In this document: one piece after another, positions 7,244 to 17,600 of the stretch
How the letters are laid out: each line of letters starts with the position of its first letter
How positions within the stretch are numbered: the first letter of the stretch is position 1
Assembly: GCA_034003625.1 (NCBI GenBank)
Contig: JAVEYG010000007.1
Coordinates: forward strand, 65,129-129,128
From: GWE2-42-39 sp034003625
GTDB lineage: Bacteria; Bacteroidota; Bacteroidia; Bacteroidales; Prolixibacteraceae
Direction: 5' to 3'
Length of the DNA stretch: 64,000 nucleotides
The notes under the pieces: model-generated
Seen by the model: the letters and a program-made list of their open reading frames with translations, nothing else
Databases searched by the model: none
What the model was told of the DNA's origin: nothing
Position numbers and translations under genes: made by a program

Positions 7244-8302
7244 ATGAAAGTCGAACCATACATCATAAGACGTTACTTGGATGGAATAGGAAGAAAAGGC
7301 GATAAAGAAACAATCATGTCCTGGTTTTCCGGATTGCAGACAGACGCAGAACTACGACAGGTTTATAAAAATTATTGGGACGAAATGACTGATTCGCCGG
7401 AAAAGGTAGGATACAGTGAGGAAGAAATGTTGGGAAGAATTTATCACCAAATAAAGATCGAAGAGTCAAAATCCCAGGCAAAACCTGCCAACCGGAAAAT
7501 GACACAAAAGATCATCACCATTTTCACCAGGGTTGCTGCCGTACTTTTTATACCATTGACCATCTTTATTCTTCTAAACAAAGACCGTCTTACATCAACA
7601 GACTTTGACATTACATATTCGGAAATATATGCGCCTATGGGAACACGTGCCAAATTTTTTCTTCCCGACGGATCAACCGGTTACCTGAACGGGGGATCAT
7701 CCATCCGGTTTGCTTCAGTGTTTAGAGGGAAATCCAGAGAGGTGGCCTTAAATGGAGAGGCCTATTTTGACGTTGTCTCCAATCCTCAAAAACCTTTTGT
7801 TGTTTCTGGCAAGGATATCCGGGTTGTAGCTTATGGAACCTCATTTAATGTTGAGGCATATGCCGAAGATCAAATAAATAAAGTAACACTTGTGCATGGG
7901 AAGGTAGAAGTCTTTGGAGAAAAGAATAATAAAGCCGAAAGTCTTGGCATACTTGCCCCCGGAGAAATGTGTGTTATCAACAACGAGCAATCTTCTTCAG
8001 CGTTTGTTCGTGTTGATGCTTCTAAAATTATTTCATGGAAAGAGGGGAAATTGGTATTTATAAATGAACCATTTAGAGAAGTAGTGAAGAAGTTAAATCG
8101 CAGGTACAGTGTCAATATCGTCATTAAAGACGAAAGGTTAAACGATTATTCCTACCTGGCCACTTTTGAAGATGAAACTCTCGACGAAGCGCTCAAGCTG
8201 TTAAAGCTCTCCGCCCCCATTGAAATAAGAGACCTTGGCAGGGATAAAAAGCCTGACGGTTCGTATGGGGAAAGGACCATCGAATTCTATTTCAAAAACT
8301 AA
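7244..8302 (+). CDS. FecR-family anti-sigma factor with DUF4974
   Basis: 352 residues. A cytoplasmic N-terminal part (about 1-88) would bind the ECF sigma factor. One membrane helix follows (about 90-108, VAAVLFIPLTIFILL), then the periplasmic FecR domain (about 125-230, with LPDGSTGYLNGGSSIRF and NGEAYFDV) and a C-terminal DUF4974 domain (about 270-345, INEPFREVVKKLNRRY). The family senses substrate occupancy of a partner SusC through that protein's STN domain and then frees the sigma factor. The only SusC with an STN domain in this window is the next gene, which makes it the likely partner. Confidence 0.92.
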   Translation: MKVEPYIIRRYLDGIGRKGDKETIMSWFSGLQTDAELRQVYKNYWDEMTDSPEKVGYSEEEMLGRIYHQIKIEESKSQAKPANRKMTQKIITIFTRVAAVLFIPLTIFILLNKDRLTSTDFDITYSEIYAPMGTRAKFFLPDGSTGYLNGGSSIRFASVFRGKSREVALNGEAYFDVVSNPQKPFVVSGKDIRVVAYGTSFNVEAYAEDQINKVTLVHGKVEVFGEKNNKAESLGILAPGEMCVINNEQSSSAFVRVDASKIISWKEGKLVFINEPFREVVKKLNRRYSVNIVIKDERLNDYSYLATFEDETLDEALKLLKLSAPIEIRDLGRDKKPDGSYGERTIEFYFKN

Positions 8303-8441
8303 ATAGATATTTTAACATTAAAACCTACTCGTTATGAAAACATGAGATTCAAAAAGAAAAAAATCAGGAAAGTGCACCCACACTTCTCTGACTAAGTTCG
8401 GTTAATAGTACATAATGTATTAACCTTTCAAATGAAAATTT

Positions 8442-8504
8442 ATGAAAAAAATTTTGAAACGGTGGGCATTTTATGGGAGTGCCCTTATAAAACCATTTTA
8501 AATT
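8442..8504 (+). other. In-frame upstream ORF: cut-off N-terminal extension of SusC1
   Basis: An ATG at 8442 opens a frame that is in phase with the SusC1 ATG at 8505 and reads M-K-K-I-L-K-R-W-A-F-Y-G-S-A-L-I-K-P-F before TAA at 8499-8501; then ATT ATG continues as SusC1. A basic N-extension ending in a short hydrophobic start is common in SusC signal sequences, and SusC2 here has one (it runs into FLIMKLVVLLL). The TAA therefore looks like a nonsense change, with translation now starting at 8505, or it makes a short leader peptide. Confidence 0.5.
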
Positions 8505-11500
8505 ATGCGCTGGAGTTTATTTATTTTCGCCATCAGTATTTTTCAGGCACAGGCTATTTCCGGTTTTGCCCAAAAAACAGAATTCTCTTTGAGTTTTGAA
8601 AATGCCAGCGTTGCAACGGTATTAAGCAAAATAGAAGACGAAAGTAATTTCTATTTCATGTGCAACAGAAAGCTGGTTGACCTTGACAGGATGATCAGCA
8701 TCCAGGTTGAGAATCAGTCCATAGAAAAAGTGCTTGCTGAAATATTTAAAGGGACGAATGTTGAATATGTTATGACGAGTAAACAAATTGTTTTGACTCC
8801 TGGGAAAAGCAACTCACAAACGCACGAAGCCAGTCAGCAATCCATAACCATTACAGGTAAGGTAACCGATTCCTCCGGCTCACCTTTGCCAGGTGTAAGC
8901 GTGGTGGTTAAAAGCAATACCACCGGCACTATTACTGATGCCGAAGGGAAATACAACTTAGGCAACGTGCCTGCCAATGCCACCCTGATGTTCTCATTTG
9001 TGGGGATGAAAACGCAGGAAATCCCTGTTGCCGGGAAATCTATCGTTAATGTAACGATGATAGAAGAAACCGTTGGCATCGAAGAAGTGGTTGCTATTGG
9101 ATACGGCTCAGTTCGTAAAAGCGTATTGACTGGTGCAATAAGCACTGTCCCAATGGGAAAAAATCAACCAGTGGCTACCCAACGTGTCGATCAGATGTTG
9201 CAAGGTCGCGCCTCAGGAGTTCTTGTCTTGAATACTGATGGCTCTCCAGGTGGTAATACTACAATACGTATTAGAGGGATGAATTCTATACAGGGAGGTA
9301 ATAATGCCCTGATAGTGATCGATGGATTTCAGGGAGGTGACTTACAATCTTTAAACCCGAATGATATTTCATCGATAGAAATTCTGAAAGACGCGTCTGC
9401 CACGACAATCTATGGTGCTCAGGGGGCCAATGGTGTTATCCTGATTGAAACGAAAAAAGGGAAAACAGATACACCGGTCATTAATTATTCTTCTGAGTTT
9501 GGCCTGTCCAATATTATCAAGGGAGGTGTAAAAATGATGGGTGCTGCTGATTTCGCTCGGGAAATGAACCGCTACGCCATGTTAAATGATTTAGATATGA
9601 CACCGGTTCCTGTTTTCACAGATACCCAGATTGCAGAATTTGAGAAAACAGGTGGAACCAACTGGATGAATGAGGTTTTTCGTACCTCCCTGACGCAAAC
9701 CCACCAACTTTCTTTGAGTGGCAGAACAAAAAAAGTCAACTATTTTGTATCCGGGTCTTATTTAGATCAAAACGGAGTGCTAATTAATTCCGGTTATAAA
9801 AGATATTCATTAAGGACAAATATCAATGCTGACATTAATAATTGGTTGAGTTTTGGCCTCAATTGGGATGGTTCGCAGCAAGACAGGTTTGGGGCACGTT
9901 TTGGGTCTCAGGTGCCTTGGCATTCCAATCCGGTATTGGGAGCAATCCTTTTCCCTCCAACAATTCCGGTATACGATGAAGATGGGAACTATAGTGAGGC
10001 TTCATCCGATTACGGTGAACCTGGAATAGAAAACCCGGTTGCCAGTGCCCGCGAGCCAGAAATAAATTCCAAAACAACACTTAATAATTTAAATATCAAT
10101 TTAGAGTTTAAATTATTAAAAGGACTGAGTTTCAAAATGACAGGAGGGGCTAGGATATCGAATTGGGTTGGGACTCAATTTTACAATGACAAGACTATTA
10201 CTGGTCGGCAGTTTAACGGCGTTGGTCGGGCAAACAATTCCAGTTCGAAAAATTACCAGAATTCGAATATTCTTAGTTATGTCAATGATATTGGAAAACA
10301 CCATATTAATGCTATCCTTGTCGGTGAAGTCAAATATTCGCAATCCTATGACTTTGGCATCGATAATTCTAATTTTACCGTTCAGGAAACCGGAGTTTAT
10401 AATTTAGGGGGCGCAAGTAAACAACTAACCTCATCCAGTTTTAGTGAACGAAAAATTAACTCGGCGCTAACCCGGGTCAATTATGGGTATGATAACAAAT
10501 ATACCTTTTCGTTTAGTTATCGTGCTGACGGATCCTCCGTGTTTGGTTCAAATAATAAATGGGCCTACTTCCCATCTGTGTCAGCTGGATGGCGTTTATC
10601 TGAAGAAGAGGTCATTAAAGATCTAGGGATATTCAACAATTTGATGATCCGTGGAAGCTGGGGGAAAACAGGAAATCAAGCAATTAGTCCCTACCGAACA
10701 TTAGCTAGGATCAACAGTGTTGGATTTTATCCTTGGGATGGTGGAGATAGCAGCAATATTGCCTTTCAGATTTCTTCCGCCTCTAATCCAAACCTCAAAT
10801 GGGAATCTACGGCGCAAACTAATTTTGGTCTGGATATTTCTTTACTCCGTGGAAAATTAAGATTGACAACAGAATATTATAAAAAGAAAACCGAAGATTT
10901 ATTGTTATCACGTGAATTACCCAGATCTACCGGACTCTCAAACATCATTGATAACGTAGGCTCAATGGAAAATGAGGGATGGGAATTTACTCTGGATGGA
11001 GACTTTAAGTTCAACGTTTTGAGATGGACTACTGGACTCAGTCTGACCGCTTCTACAACCAAAGTGCTCGATTTGGGAGAAGATGAATACATTGCATATT
11101 CAGCCAGTGGTTCTGGGGCAGGCACCGAATTGCCAAACATGTGGTTAAGAGTAGGAGAGCGTTTTGGACAAATTATGGGATTTGGGTATGAAGGTACATG
11201 GAAAACATCAGAAGCTGAAATCGCGGGAAAATACGGACAAATGCCCGGAGACCCTAAATACACTGATGTAGATGGCGATTACAGAATTGACTATGACCAT
11301 GACTGGAAAGTGATTGGAAATGTCCTACCTGATTTTATTTTTGGATGGACCAACCAGTTAAATTATAAAAATTGGGAACTTACGTTTTTGTTCCAGGGAA
11401 CATACGGGAACGACATTTTCAATGCTGCACGTGTGAGAAGAGAATATGAGAATGGTTACAGTACCGATAAATTGAACCGTTGGACGGTAGATAACCAGAA

Positions 11501-11879
11501 TACCGATATCCCTGCATTGATCAGCGACAAAACCCGCGAAGACTATCGTTTGGACTGGGATGCCGCACATCCCGACCAGCCTTTTGTAAATACCGTAGTT
11601 CTACCTTCCCGAGGTGTAAACATGACAAGCAGATATTTAGAAGATGGTTCTTATATCCGACTGAAAAATATCACGTTGTCATACACCCTACCGATAAATA
11701 AGTACTTTAACAATATGCGAATTTATTTTACAGGGACTAACCTAATGACTATTACTAAGTACTCGGGATGGGATCCGGAAGTAAGCTCTTACACGGATAA
11801 CGACGCACAACTCGGTACTGATTATAATAATTACCCTAACTCTAGGACATATAGCCTTGGAGTTAATCTCGCATTCTAA
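8505..11879 (+). CDS. SusC/RagA-type TonB-linked outer-membrane transporter with STN domain (SusC1)
   Basis: 1124 residues. After a signal peptide (cleavage near FAQ, about 23) come an STN domain (about 25-92, SLSFENASVATVLSKIEDE), a carboxypeptidase-regulatory-like domain (about 110-190, GKVTDSSGSPLPGVSVVV), a TonB-box region (EEVVAIGYGSVRKS), the plug (about 205-325, DGFQGGDLQSLNPNDISSIE) and a beta barrel ending YSLGVNLAF. It imports glycan oligosaccharides across the outer membrane with its SusD partner, and the STN domain can signal to the FecR-like anti-sigma factor upstream. SusD1 follows after 17 bases. The ATG at 8505 is used because an in-frame TAA blocks the earlier ATG. Confidence 0.95.
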   Translation: MRWSLFIFAISIFQAQAISGFAQKTEFSLSFENASVATVLSKIEDESNFYFMCNRKLVDLDRMISIQVENQSIEKVLAEIFKGTNVEYVMTSKQIVLTPGKSNSQTHEASQQSITITGKVTDSSGSPLPGVSVVVKSNTTGTITDAEGKYNLGNVPANATLMFSFVGMKTQEIPVAGKSIVNVTMIEETVGIEEVVAIGYGSVRKSVLTGAISTVPMGKNQPVATQRVDQMLQGRASGVLVLNTDGSPGGNTTIRIRGMNSIQGGNNALIVIDGFQGGDLQSLNPNDISSIEILKDASATTIYGAQGANGVILIETKKGKTDTPVINYSSEFGLSNIIKGGVKMMGAADFAREMNRYAMLNDLDMTPVPVFTDTQIAEFEKTGGTNWMNEVFRTSLTQTHQLSLSGRTKKVNYFVSGSYLDQNGVLINSGYKRYSLRTNINADINNWLSFGLNWDGSQQDRFGARFGSQVPWHSNPVLGAILFPPTIPVYDEDGNYSEASSDYGEPGIENPVASAREPEINSKTTLNNLNINLEFKLLKGLSFKMTGGARISNWVGTQFYNDKTITGRQFNGVGRANNSSSKNYQNSNILSYVNDIGKHHINAILVGEVKYSQSYDFGIDNSNFTVQETGVYNLGGASKQLTSSSFSERKINSALTRVNYGYDNKYTFSFSYRADGSSVFGSNNKWAYFPSVSAGWRLSEEEVIKDLGIFNNLMIRGSWGKTGNQAISPYRTLARINSVGFYPWDGGDSSNIAFQISSASNPNLKWESTAQTNFGLDISLLRGKLRLTTEYYKKKTEDLLLSRELPRSTGLSNIIDNVGSMENEGWEFTLDGDFKFNVLRWTTGLSLTASTTKVLDLGEDEYIAYSASGSGAGTELPNMWLRVGERFGQIMGFGYEGTWKTSEAEIAGKYGQMPGDPKYTDVDGDYRIDYDHDWKVIGNVLPDFIFGWTNQLNYKNWELTFLFQGTYGNDIFNAARVRREYENGYSTDKLNRWTVDNQNTDIPALISDKTREDYRLDWDAAHPDQPFVNTVVLPSRGVNMTSRYLEDGSYIRLKNITLSYTLPINKYFNNMRIYFTGTNLMTITKYSGWDPEVSSYTDNDAQLGTDYNNYPNSRTYSLGVNLAF

Positions 11880-11896
11880 CCTAAAAGTTTATTGAT

Positions 11897-13336
11897 ATGA
11901 AAAAGACAAAAATTTTCAAGATACATTTTATTTGTTTCTTTATCGGTATCTTTTTTATATTAGCTGGATGTGAAGTTTTTAATCTGGAAGAACAACCAAA
12001 GAGCTTCACCTCACCGGAAAATTTCTTTAACTCCTCCCAACAGATTGAGAGTGTCCTTGCTGCCTGTCAGTCTAGATGTTTCCAGGTATGGAGGATGGCT
12101 TATGATGACGGCCACTACATTTTTGTGCATACCGACCAATTGGCTGGCGGTGATCTAATCATCCCAACTAATCATGCTTCTGATTTTTATGCCTTACATT
12201 TTGCCAATATAAAAGATCTGAACTTTGCGATCGCTTCCATGAAAAAAAGAACATTGGAAGGTTTGTCAGCCACCGAAAGCAATCAGCTTATGGGACAATT
12301 GAAATTTCTGAGAGCATGGAACTATTTTCAGGTTGTCAGAATGTGGGGGCCTGTTCCCCTTCTTACTGATGAAACTCCCGATTATTTCAATGCCCTCCCT
12401 TCACGGGCTCCAATTGCGGATGTTTATCAACTGATCGTAACTGACTTTCAGGAAGCTATTAATAAACTTCCGGTTACCTGGGGCAATTTGGTCGGACGAC
12501 CGACAAAGGATGCTGCTAAAGCACTCTTGGCCAAAGCCTATCTCACCATGGCAACTGCACCTCTAAATGAAACCTCAAACTATGCAAAAGCTGCAGAATT
12601 GGCAAAACAAGTCATAGATGCTGGAAATTATCATCTTGTTCACGATATAGATCAGGTTTTCAGCATGGCAACAAAATATGGTCCTGAAATGATATGGAGT
12701 TTTAATGCCAATAAAGATAATCCGGCAACCAACCCTAAAATCTGGTCAGGGATTTATGGTTGGGGTGACAATTCGGCCGATATTTGGTGGGTAGACAATG
12801 TCTATCCTGAACAACCCAGAAAATACGCATATATAGAAATTCTCAACCATGAAGGAGTACGTTTCTCCAACCTGCCCAACAAAGTCCCGGGTATTAAGAA
12901 ATATCTGTACGACACATGGGAGGATTTCCAGAATAAGAGATCGTATATCAATATCCCTGTCATTCGTTATGCTGAAGTTTTGCTGATTTTTGCTGAAGCA
13001 GAAAATATGTCAAAAGGAGGGCCAACACAAGAAGTTGTCGATGCGATCAACTCAGTAATCGACCGTGCTAATGGCTATGAACCCAACCCCAATTATTCCT
13101 TATTAACAACCGGAATGTCTAAAGAGGCTTTTGATGCTGCTGTAATTGACGAAAGAAGTTTTGAGTTATGCTTTGAATATGATCGTTGGTTCGACTTAGT
13201 ACGCAAACGAATACTCAAAGAAAAGAGCAGACCTGAAATTCAAAATAATTTTGATGAGCATATTTATCTTTTTCCTATCCCTGAAAGTGAAATAAAGCTA
13301 AATCCCAATATGGAACAAAATATAGGATATAATTGA
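11897..13336 (+). CDS. SusD/RagB-family glycan-binding lipoprotein (SusD1)
   Basis: 479 residues. A lipoprotein signal ends in the lipobox LAGC (Cys25). The SusD fold is indicated by the helical TPR-like region (LRAWNYFQVVRMWGPVPLLT), by the YAEVLLIFAEA and DERSFELCFEYDRWFDLVR motifs near the C-terminus, and by the final LFPIPESEIKLNPNMEQNIGY. The protein sits on the cell surface as the lid of SusC1. It is 100 residues shorter than the two other SusD proteins here, so it probably binds a different or smaller ligand. Same operon as SusC1. Confidence 0.94.
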   Translation: MKKTKIFKIHFICFFIGIFFILAGCEVFNLEEQPKSFTSPENFFNSSQQIESVLAACQSRCFQVWRMAYDDGHYIFVHTDQLAGGDLIIPTNHASDFYALHFANIKDLNFAIASMKKRTLEGLSATESNQLMGQLKFLRAWNYFQVVRMWGPVPLLTDETPDYFNALPSRAPIADVYQLIVTDFQEAINKLPVTWGNLVGRPTKDAAKALLAKAYLTMATAPLNETSNYAKAAELAKQVIDAGNYHLVHDIDQVFSMATKYGPEMIWSFNANKDNPATNPKIWSGIYGWGDNSADIWWVDNVYPEQPRKYAYIEILNHEGVRFSNLPNKVPGIKKYLYDTWEDFQNKRSYINIPVIRYAEVLLIFAEAENMSKGGPTQEVVDAINSVIDRANGYEPNPNYSLLTTGMSKEAFDAAVIDERSFELCFEYDRWFDLVRKRILKEKSRPEIQNNFDEHIYLFPIPESEIKLNPNMEQNIGYN

Positions 13337-13356
13337 GACGATTTTTATTTACAATT

Positions 13357-14544
13357 ATGAAACAAATATCTCACATATACTTTTGGATGAAATTCAAAAT
13401 ATTTTGCCTGTCGTTTTTCGTTATTTTATTAAGCAGTTTATCCATCTATTCCTGCTCCAAGACAGGGGTGACAGAAAAAGAAGACACCGAAAACGAAAAT
13501 CCCCCTCTGCCTTCACCTGGCAATGCTCCTGCTGAGGAACGCCCGTTTGATCCGGGGCACCCTGTTTATCAACCCATTCCGATGAACTGTCCCCTATATG
13601 TTCATTCATCTGAGATAGTCGGTAACATTGCCGAAAATTTTAAACTCATCCGATTTGATGTGGGGGGCGAGACTCCTCCTGTTTATGTAGGACAACCGTC
13701 GGATCCTGAGTGGACGCTAACAATTGCAGGCAAGGATTTCAAGGTACATGCGCCTGACAACATTAAAGCTGGAACAGGTTCCGATTATCCGCTTGTGGTT
13801 CTGGATAAGTCATCTGACCAATATAAAGGCCATCCGGTTGAATACCGTATGTGGCAGGCCAGTGTGAACCTTACTCAGCATAAAGTGACCTGTAACGGAG
13901 GCGGGGTGGGCGTTTATGCAAACGATGGCCGTGTATTGAATGACGTTGCCACCCAGCCAGGTTTGGTCAGGGGGGCTCTTGGGCAAGCTGAGCTGCATGG
14001 GCAAAATACCGGCTCAGGCTGTAGTTATACCGTCGGAATGATCCGCCCGATAGATATTGAAAGAGGATATATAGACCACGCCATACGCGTAGCCATAGGC
14101 TACCCACACCCCCAGCGTTGGTTCTGGCCTGCATTGAGGACAGAAACCTGGGGCACTAATGCGAATAAGAACTGTCCGATGGGCGCCCGCATTTTTCTCG
14201 ACCCATCCGTCAATGTGGATGCCATCGCCAACATTATCGATGGATATACGAACCTGGATGTAAAAAATAAGGCATTTGCACGGATGTTCCTTGTTGCCTT
14301 GCAGAAATACGGCATGATTGCCCTTGATGGTTCCAATGGCAACAACATCTACCTGGAAGCTGATGAAACTGCCGGTTGGGAACAATTGATAGGCAAAGTG
14401 AACAACTACGGCACATACAACGATATTGGCCGGGCTATTGCGGATAATCTTCCCTGGAATATGTTGCGTGTTGCGGATTCATCGGTATTCGAAGATTTCG
14501 CTAAATTAAAAAGTGCATATATAAGGATGAAGGATTTGCAGTAA
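13357..14544 (+). CDS. Surface or periplasmic lipoprotein of unknown function
   Basis: 395 residues from the ATG at 13357; a TTG at 13333 would overlap SusD1. A lipoprotein signal ends at YSC (Cys33), followed by a Pro/Glu-rich linker (about 35-65). The folded part has no domain that I can name with certainty. The segment MGARIFLDPSV ... ARMFLVALQKYGMIALDGSNG (about 270-330) recalls a widespread secreted bacterial and fungal protein family that ends in an 'ALKxYGM...DNGSN' motif and has no firm activity. It lies 20 bases after SusD1 and is the third gene of that operon, so it likely acts on or binds the ligand of the first SusCD pair. Confidence 0.75.
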   Translation: MKQISHIYFWMKFKIFCLSFFVILLSSLSIYSCSKTGVTEKEDTENENPPLPSPGNAPAEERPFDPGHPVYQPIPMNCPLYVHSSEIVGNIAENFKLIRFDVGGETPPVYVGQPSDPEWTLTIAGKDFKVHAPDNIKAGTGSDYPLVVLDKSSDQYKGHPVEYRMWQASVNLTQHKVTCNGGGVGVYANDGRVLNDVATQPGLVRGALGQAELHGQNTGSGCSYTVGMIRPIDIERGYIDHAIRVAIGYPHPQRWFWPALRTETWGTNANKNCPMGARIFLDPSVNVDAIANIIDGYTNLDVKNKAFARMFLVALQKYGMIALDGSNGNNIYLEADETAGWEQLIGKVNNYGTYNDIGRAIADNLPWNMLRVADSSVFEDFAKLKSAYIRMKDLQ

Positions 14545-14618
14545 ATACTATCTTAAGCAGAAATTATGATTATTCACTAATTAAATTAAAAAAACGAAAC
14601 AGAAATGGCTAAAAAAAA

Positions 14619-14644
14619 CCGATGAATGTAGGCGCATTCACCGG
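14619..14644 (+). promoter_or_regulatory. Hairpin in the leader ahead of SusC2
   Basis: CCGATGAATG (14619-14628) pairs with CATTCACCGG (14635-14644) with one G-T pair and a 6-base loop, 47 bases before the SusC2 ATG. No T-run follows, so it is probably a leader RNA structure rather than a terminator. Function is unknown. Confidence 0.4.
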
Positions 14645-14691
14645 TTCAAAGACGATTAAATCGAGTTATCAATTTAAATCAGTACAAATCT

Positions 14692-17600
14692 ATGAAAAAA
14701 AAGTGTATTAGAGGAAGCGGCTTTGATGCCTGCTTCCGAAGGATGTTTTTAATCATGAAACTTGTTGTTTTGTTGTTATTTGCAGGAGAAATAACTGTTT
14801 TTGGAACGGTTTATCCACAGTCGGCAAAACAAGATGCGGAACTGAAGAGCATTTCATCAAAAGAAATGTCAGGACAGGGAGGAGTTCCTTTTTTAACACC
14901 GGAACAACAATTCTCAGTGCAGCCAAAGAAAGACTTGTCGGGAATTGTTACCGATAAGATTGGTGCGCCTGTTCCGGGCGTCACAGTAGTTGTAAAAGGA
15001 ACCACCGTAGGAACGATTACGAATGAAGAAGGACGTTTTAAATTATCTGTTCCCGCAGATGCACAAATGTTGGTTTTCTCATTTGTAGGCTTGAAGACCC
15101 AGGAGTTTCCCATTGGAAACAATCTGAATTTTCGTGTAGCCCTTGAGGAAGAAACGGTTGGACTGGAAGAAGTGGTGGCTGTGGGGTATGGTGTTCAGAA
15201 GAAAGCAAGCGTAACGGCAGCCATTTCCACCGTGGGGACCAAAGATCTGGTACAATCGCCCCAGGCCAACATCAGTAATATGCTGGTTGGCCGGCTGCCC
15301 GGATTGTTTGCCGTTCAGGCCAGTGGCCAGCCCGGACAGGGGCAGTCCATCCTGAGGATCAGGGGGACCGGAACGTTTACAGGGGATACTGCCCCGTTAA
15401 TTTTAGTCGACGGGATTGAACGCCCCGACTACGACGACATCGACCCCAATGAAATTGAAAGCCTGAGCATCTTGAAGGATGCCTCGGCAACAGCAGTATA
15501 CGGGGTCAGAGGGGCAAACGGCGTGATTTTGATCACCACCCGGCAAGGACGTAAAGGTGCCAGGCCCGAATTCAGTTATTCCGGTAATACGGCCATACAA
15601 CAGCCAACCCGCTTACCTTCTTTTCTTGGGAGCTATGATTATGCCCGTTTGTATAATGAGGCCAAGAAAAATGACAGTTATACCAACCAGTCAACCTATG
15701 TGCCAAGTTTCTCTGAAGAAGACCTGGAATTATACAGGGACCACACCGATCCGATTTTCCATCCGGATATGAACTGGATGAAAGAGTTCTTTAAACCACA
15801 TTCCTTGCAAACCCAGCATAATCTGAATATCAGCGGAGGCGCGGAACGGGCACGGTATTTTATTTCAGCAGGATATTTCGACCAGGAAGGCATGTACCGG
15901 TACACAGAACTCAACCCTGAATTCAGTACCAATGCCAAATACAAGCGGTACAATTTTAGGTCAAACCTGGATTTCGATATTACCAAAAGGCTTTCAACAA
16001 ACATTAAGTTAGCAGGACAGGTTGAAAATTCAAACTACCCGGGTGTAGGAGCGAGGACCATCTTCTGGCACTTGCAGCGGACAAATCCCCTCAGTACTCC
16101 GGGGATTATTGACAACAAAGTGGTCACCCTGCAGGATCAGCAATCAGTGTTGAATCCGTACAGGACGTTAATGCAATATGGATTTTTTCAGGAGTTCCGG
16201 AGTAATATCAACAGTTCCGTCCGTATAAATTATGAACTTGATTTTATCACAAAAGGACTGAGCGTTCACGGGACCATCGCTTACGACAGCTTTTACAGAC
16301 AAGCGATAACACGCGCAAAAGAACTTCAGGATTATTTAGTGGCAAAAGACCCAAACGATCCCAAGAAACCGGTATTCATTCCGCAAGGGGTTGACAGGCC
16401 TTTGGGGTTCGCGGAAGAAATGGGTAAAAACAGAAAAATCTATGCTGAAGCGGGTATTGACTATTCAAACACATTTGGTGTCCACACGATTACCGGCATG
16501 GTACTTTATAACCAAAGCAAATATTATTCTCCCTCCCTGGCTTTTTTAGTCCCGAATGGTTATCAGGGTATTGTTGGCCGAATAACCTACAATTTACACG
16601 ATCGTTATCTGGCCGAATTTAATATGGGGTATAATGGTACCGAAAACTTCGCGAAAGGGAAACGGTTCGGATTTTTCCCGGCTTACTCGTTGAGTTGGAT
16701 CGTTTCCGAGGAACCACTTTTCCCACAAAACCAGGTGGTAACCTTTTTGAAGATCAGGGGATCATACGGCGAGGTAGGAAACGATAAGATTAGTGGCACG
16801 CGGTTTATGTACCGTCCTTCAGCTTACGCCTATAATAGTTACTATAATTATTACTTCGGAACAGTTGGTCAAAACTACAATAGTTACAAGGGATCCTACG
16901 AAGACAAAATCGGAAATCCTGACCTTACCTGGGAAAGGGCACAAAAAACCAACGTAGGATTGGAAATTTCATTTCTGAAAGAGAAAAATATCACTTTCAT
17001 CGGCGATTATTTTTATGAATACAGGAATAATATTCTGGCAAACAGGGGAACCATCCCGGTCATTGTAGGGGCCAACCTGCCTGCATACAACCTGGGAAGA
17101 ATGGAAAACAGCGGATTTGAGATGGAACTGTCCGTACGTGGAAGATATAAAAATCTGTTCTATTGGTTAAAAGGTAATTACACATACGCACATAATAAAG
17201 TTTTATTCAAAGATGAGGCGCCGAAAACCTATGCTTATCAGAATGAAACCGGCAACCGTGCCGGTCAATTCTTTGGATTGATAGCCGACGGTCTGTACAA
17301 TACCTGGGAAGAAATCAACGATCCCCAACGGCCAGTTTCCATGTGGGACAATAACCGCTTGCAACCTGGCGATATCAGGTATGTGGACGTTAACAAGGAT
17401 GGGAATATTAACCTTGATGACCGGATGCCAATTGGATATACCGATTTTCCCGAAAAGACATTTGGTATATCGGGCGGATTGAATTTCAAGGGATTCGATC
17501 TTTCTATACTCTTCCAGGGTGCTGCCAATGTTTCCATTCAGTATGCGCAGTATGCCCTCTGGCCATTCGTTTTGGATGTGAGCAGCGCCAAATCGGTTAT

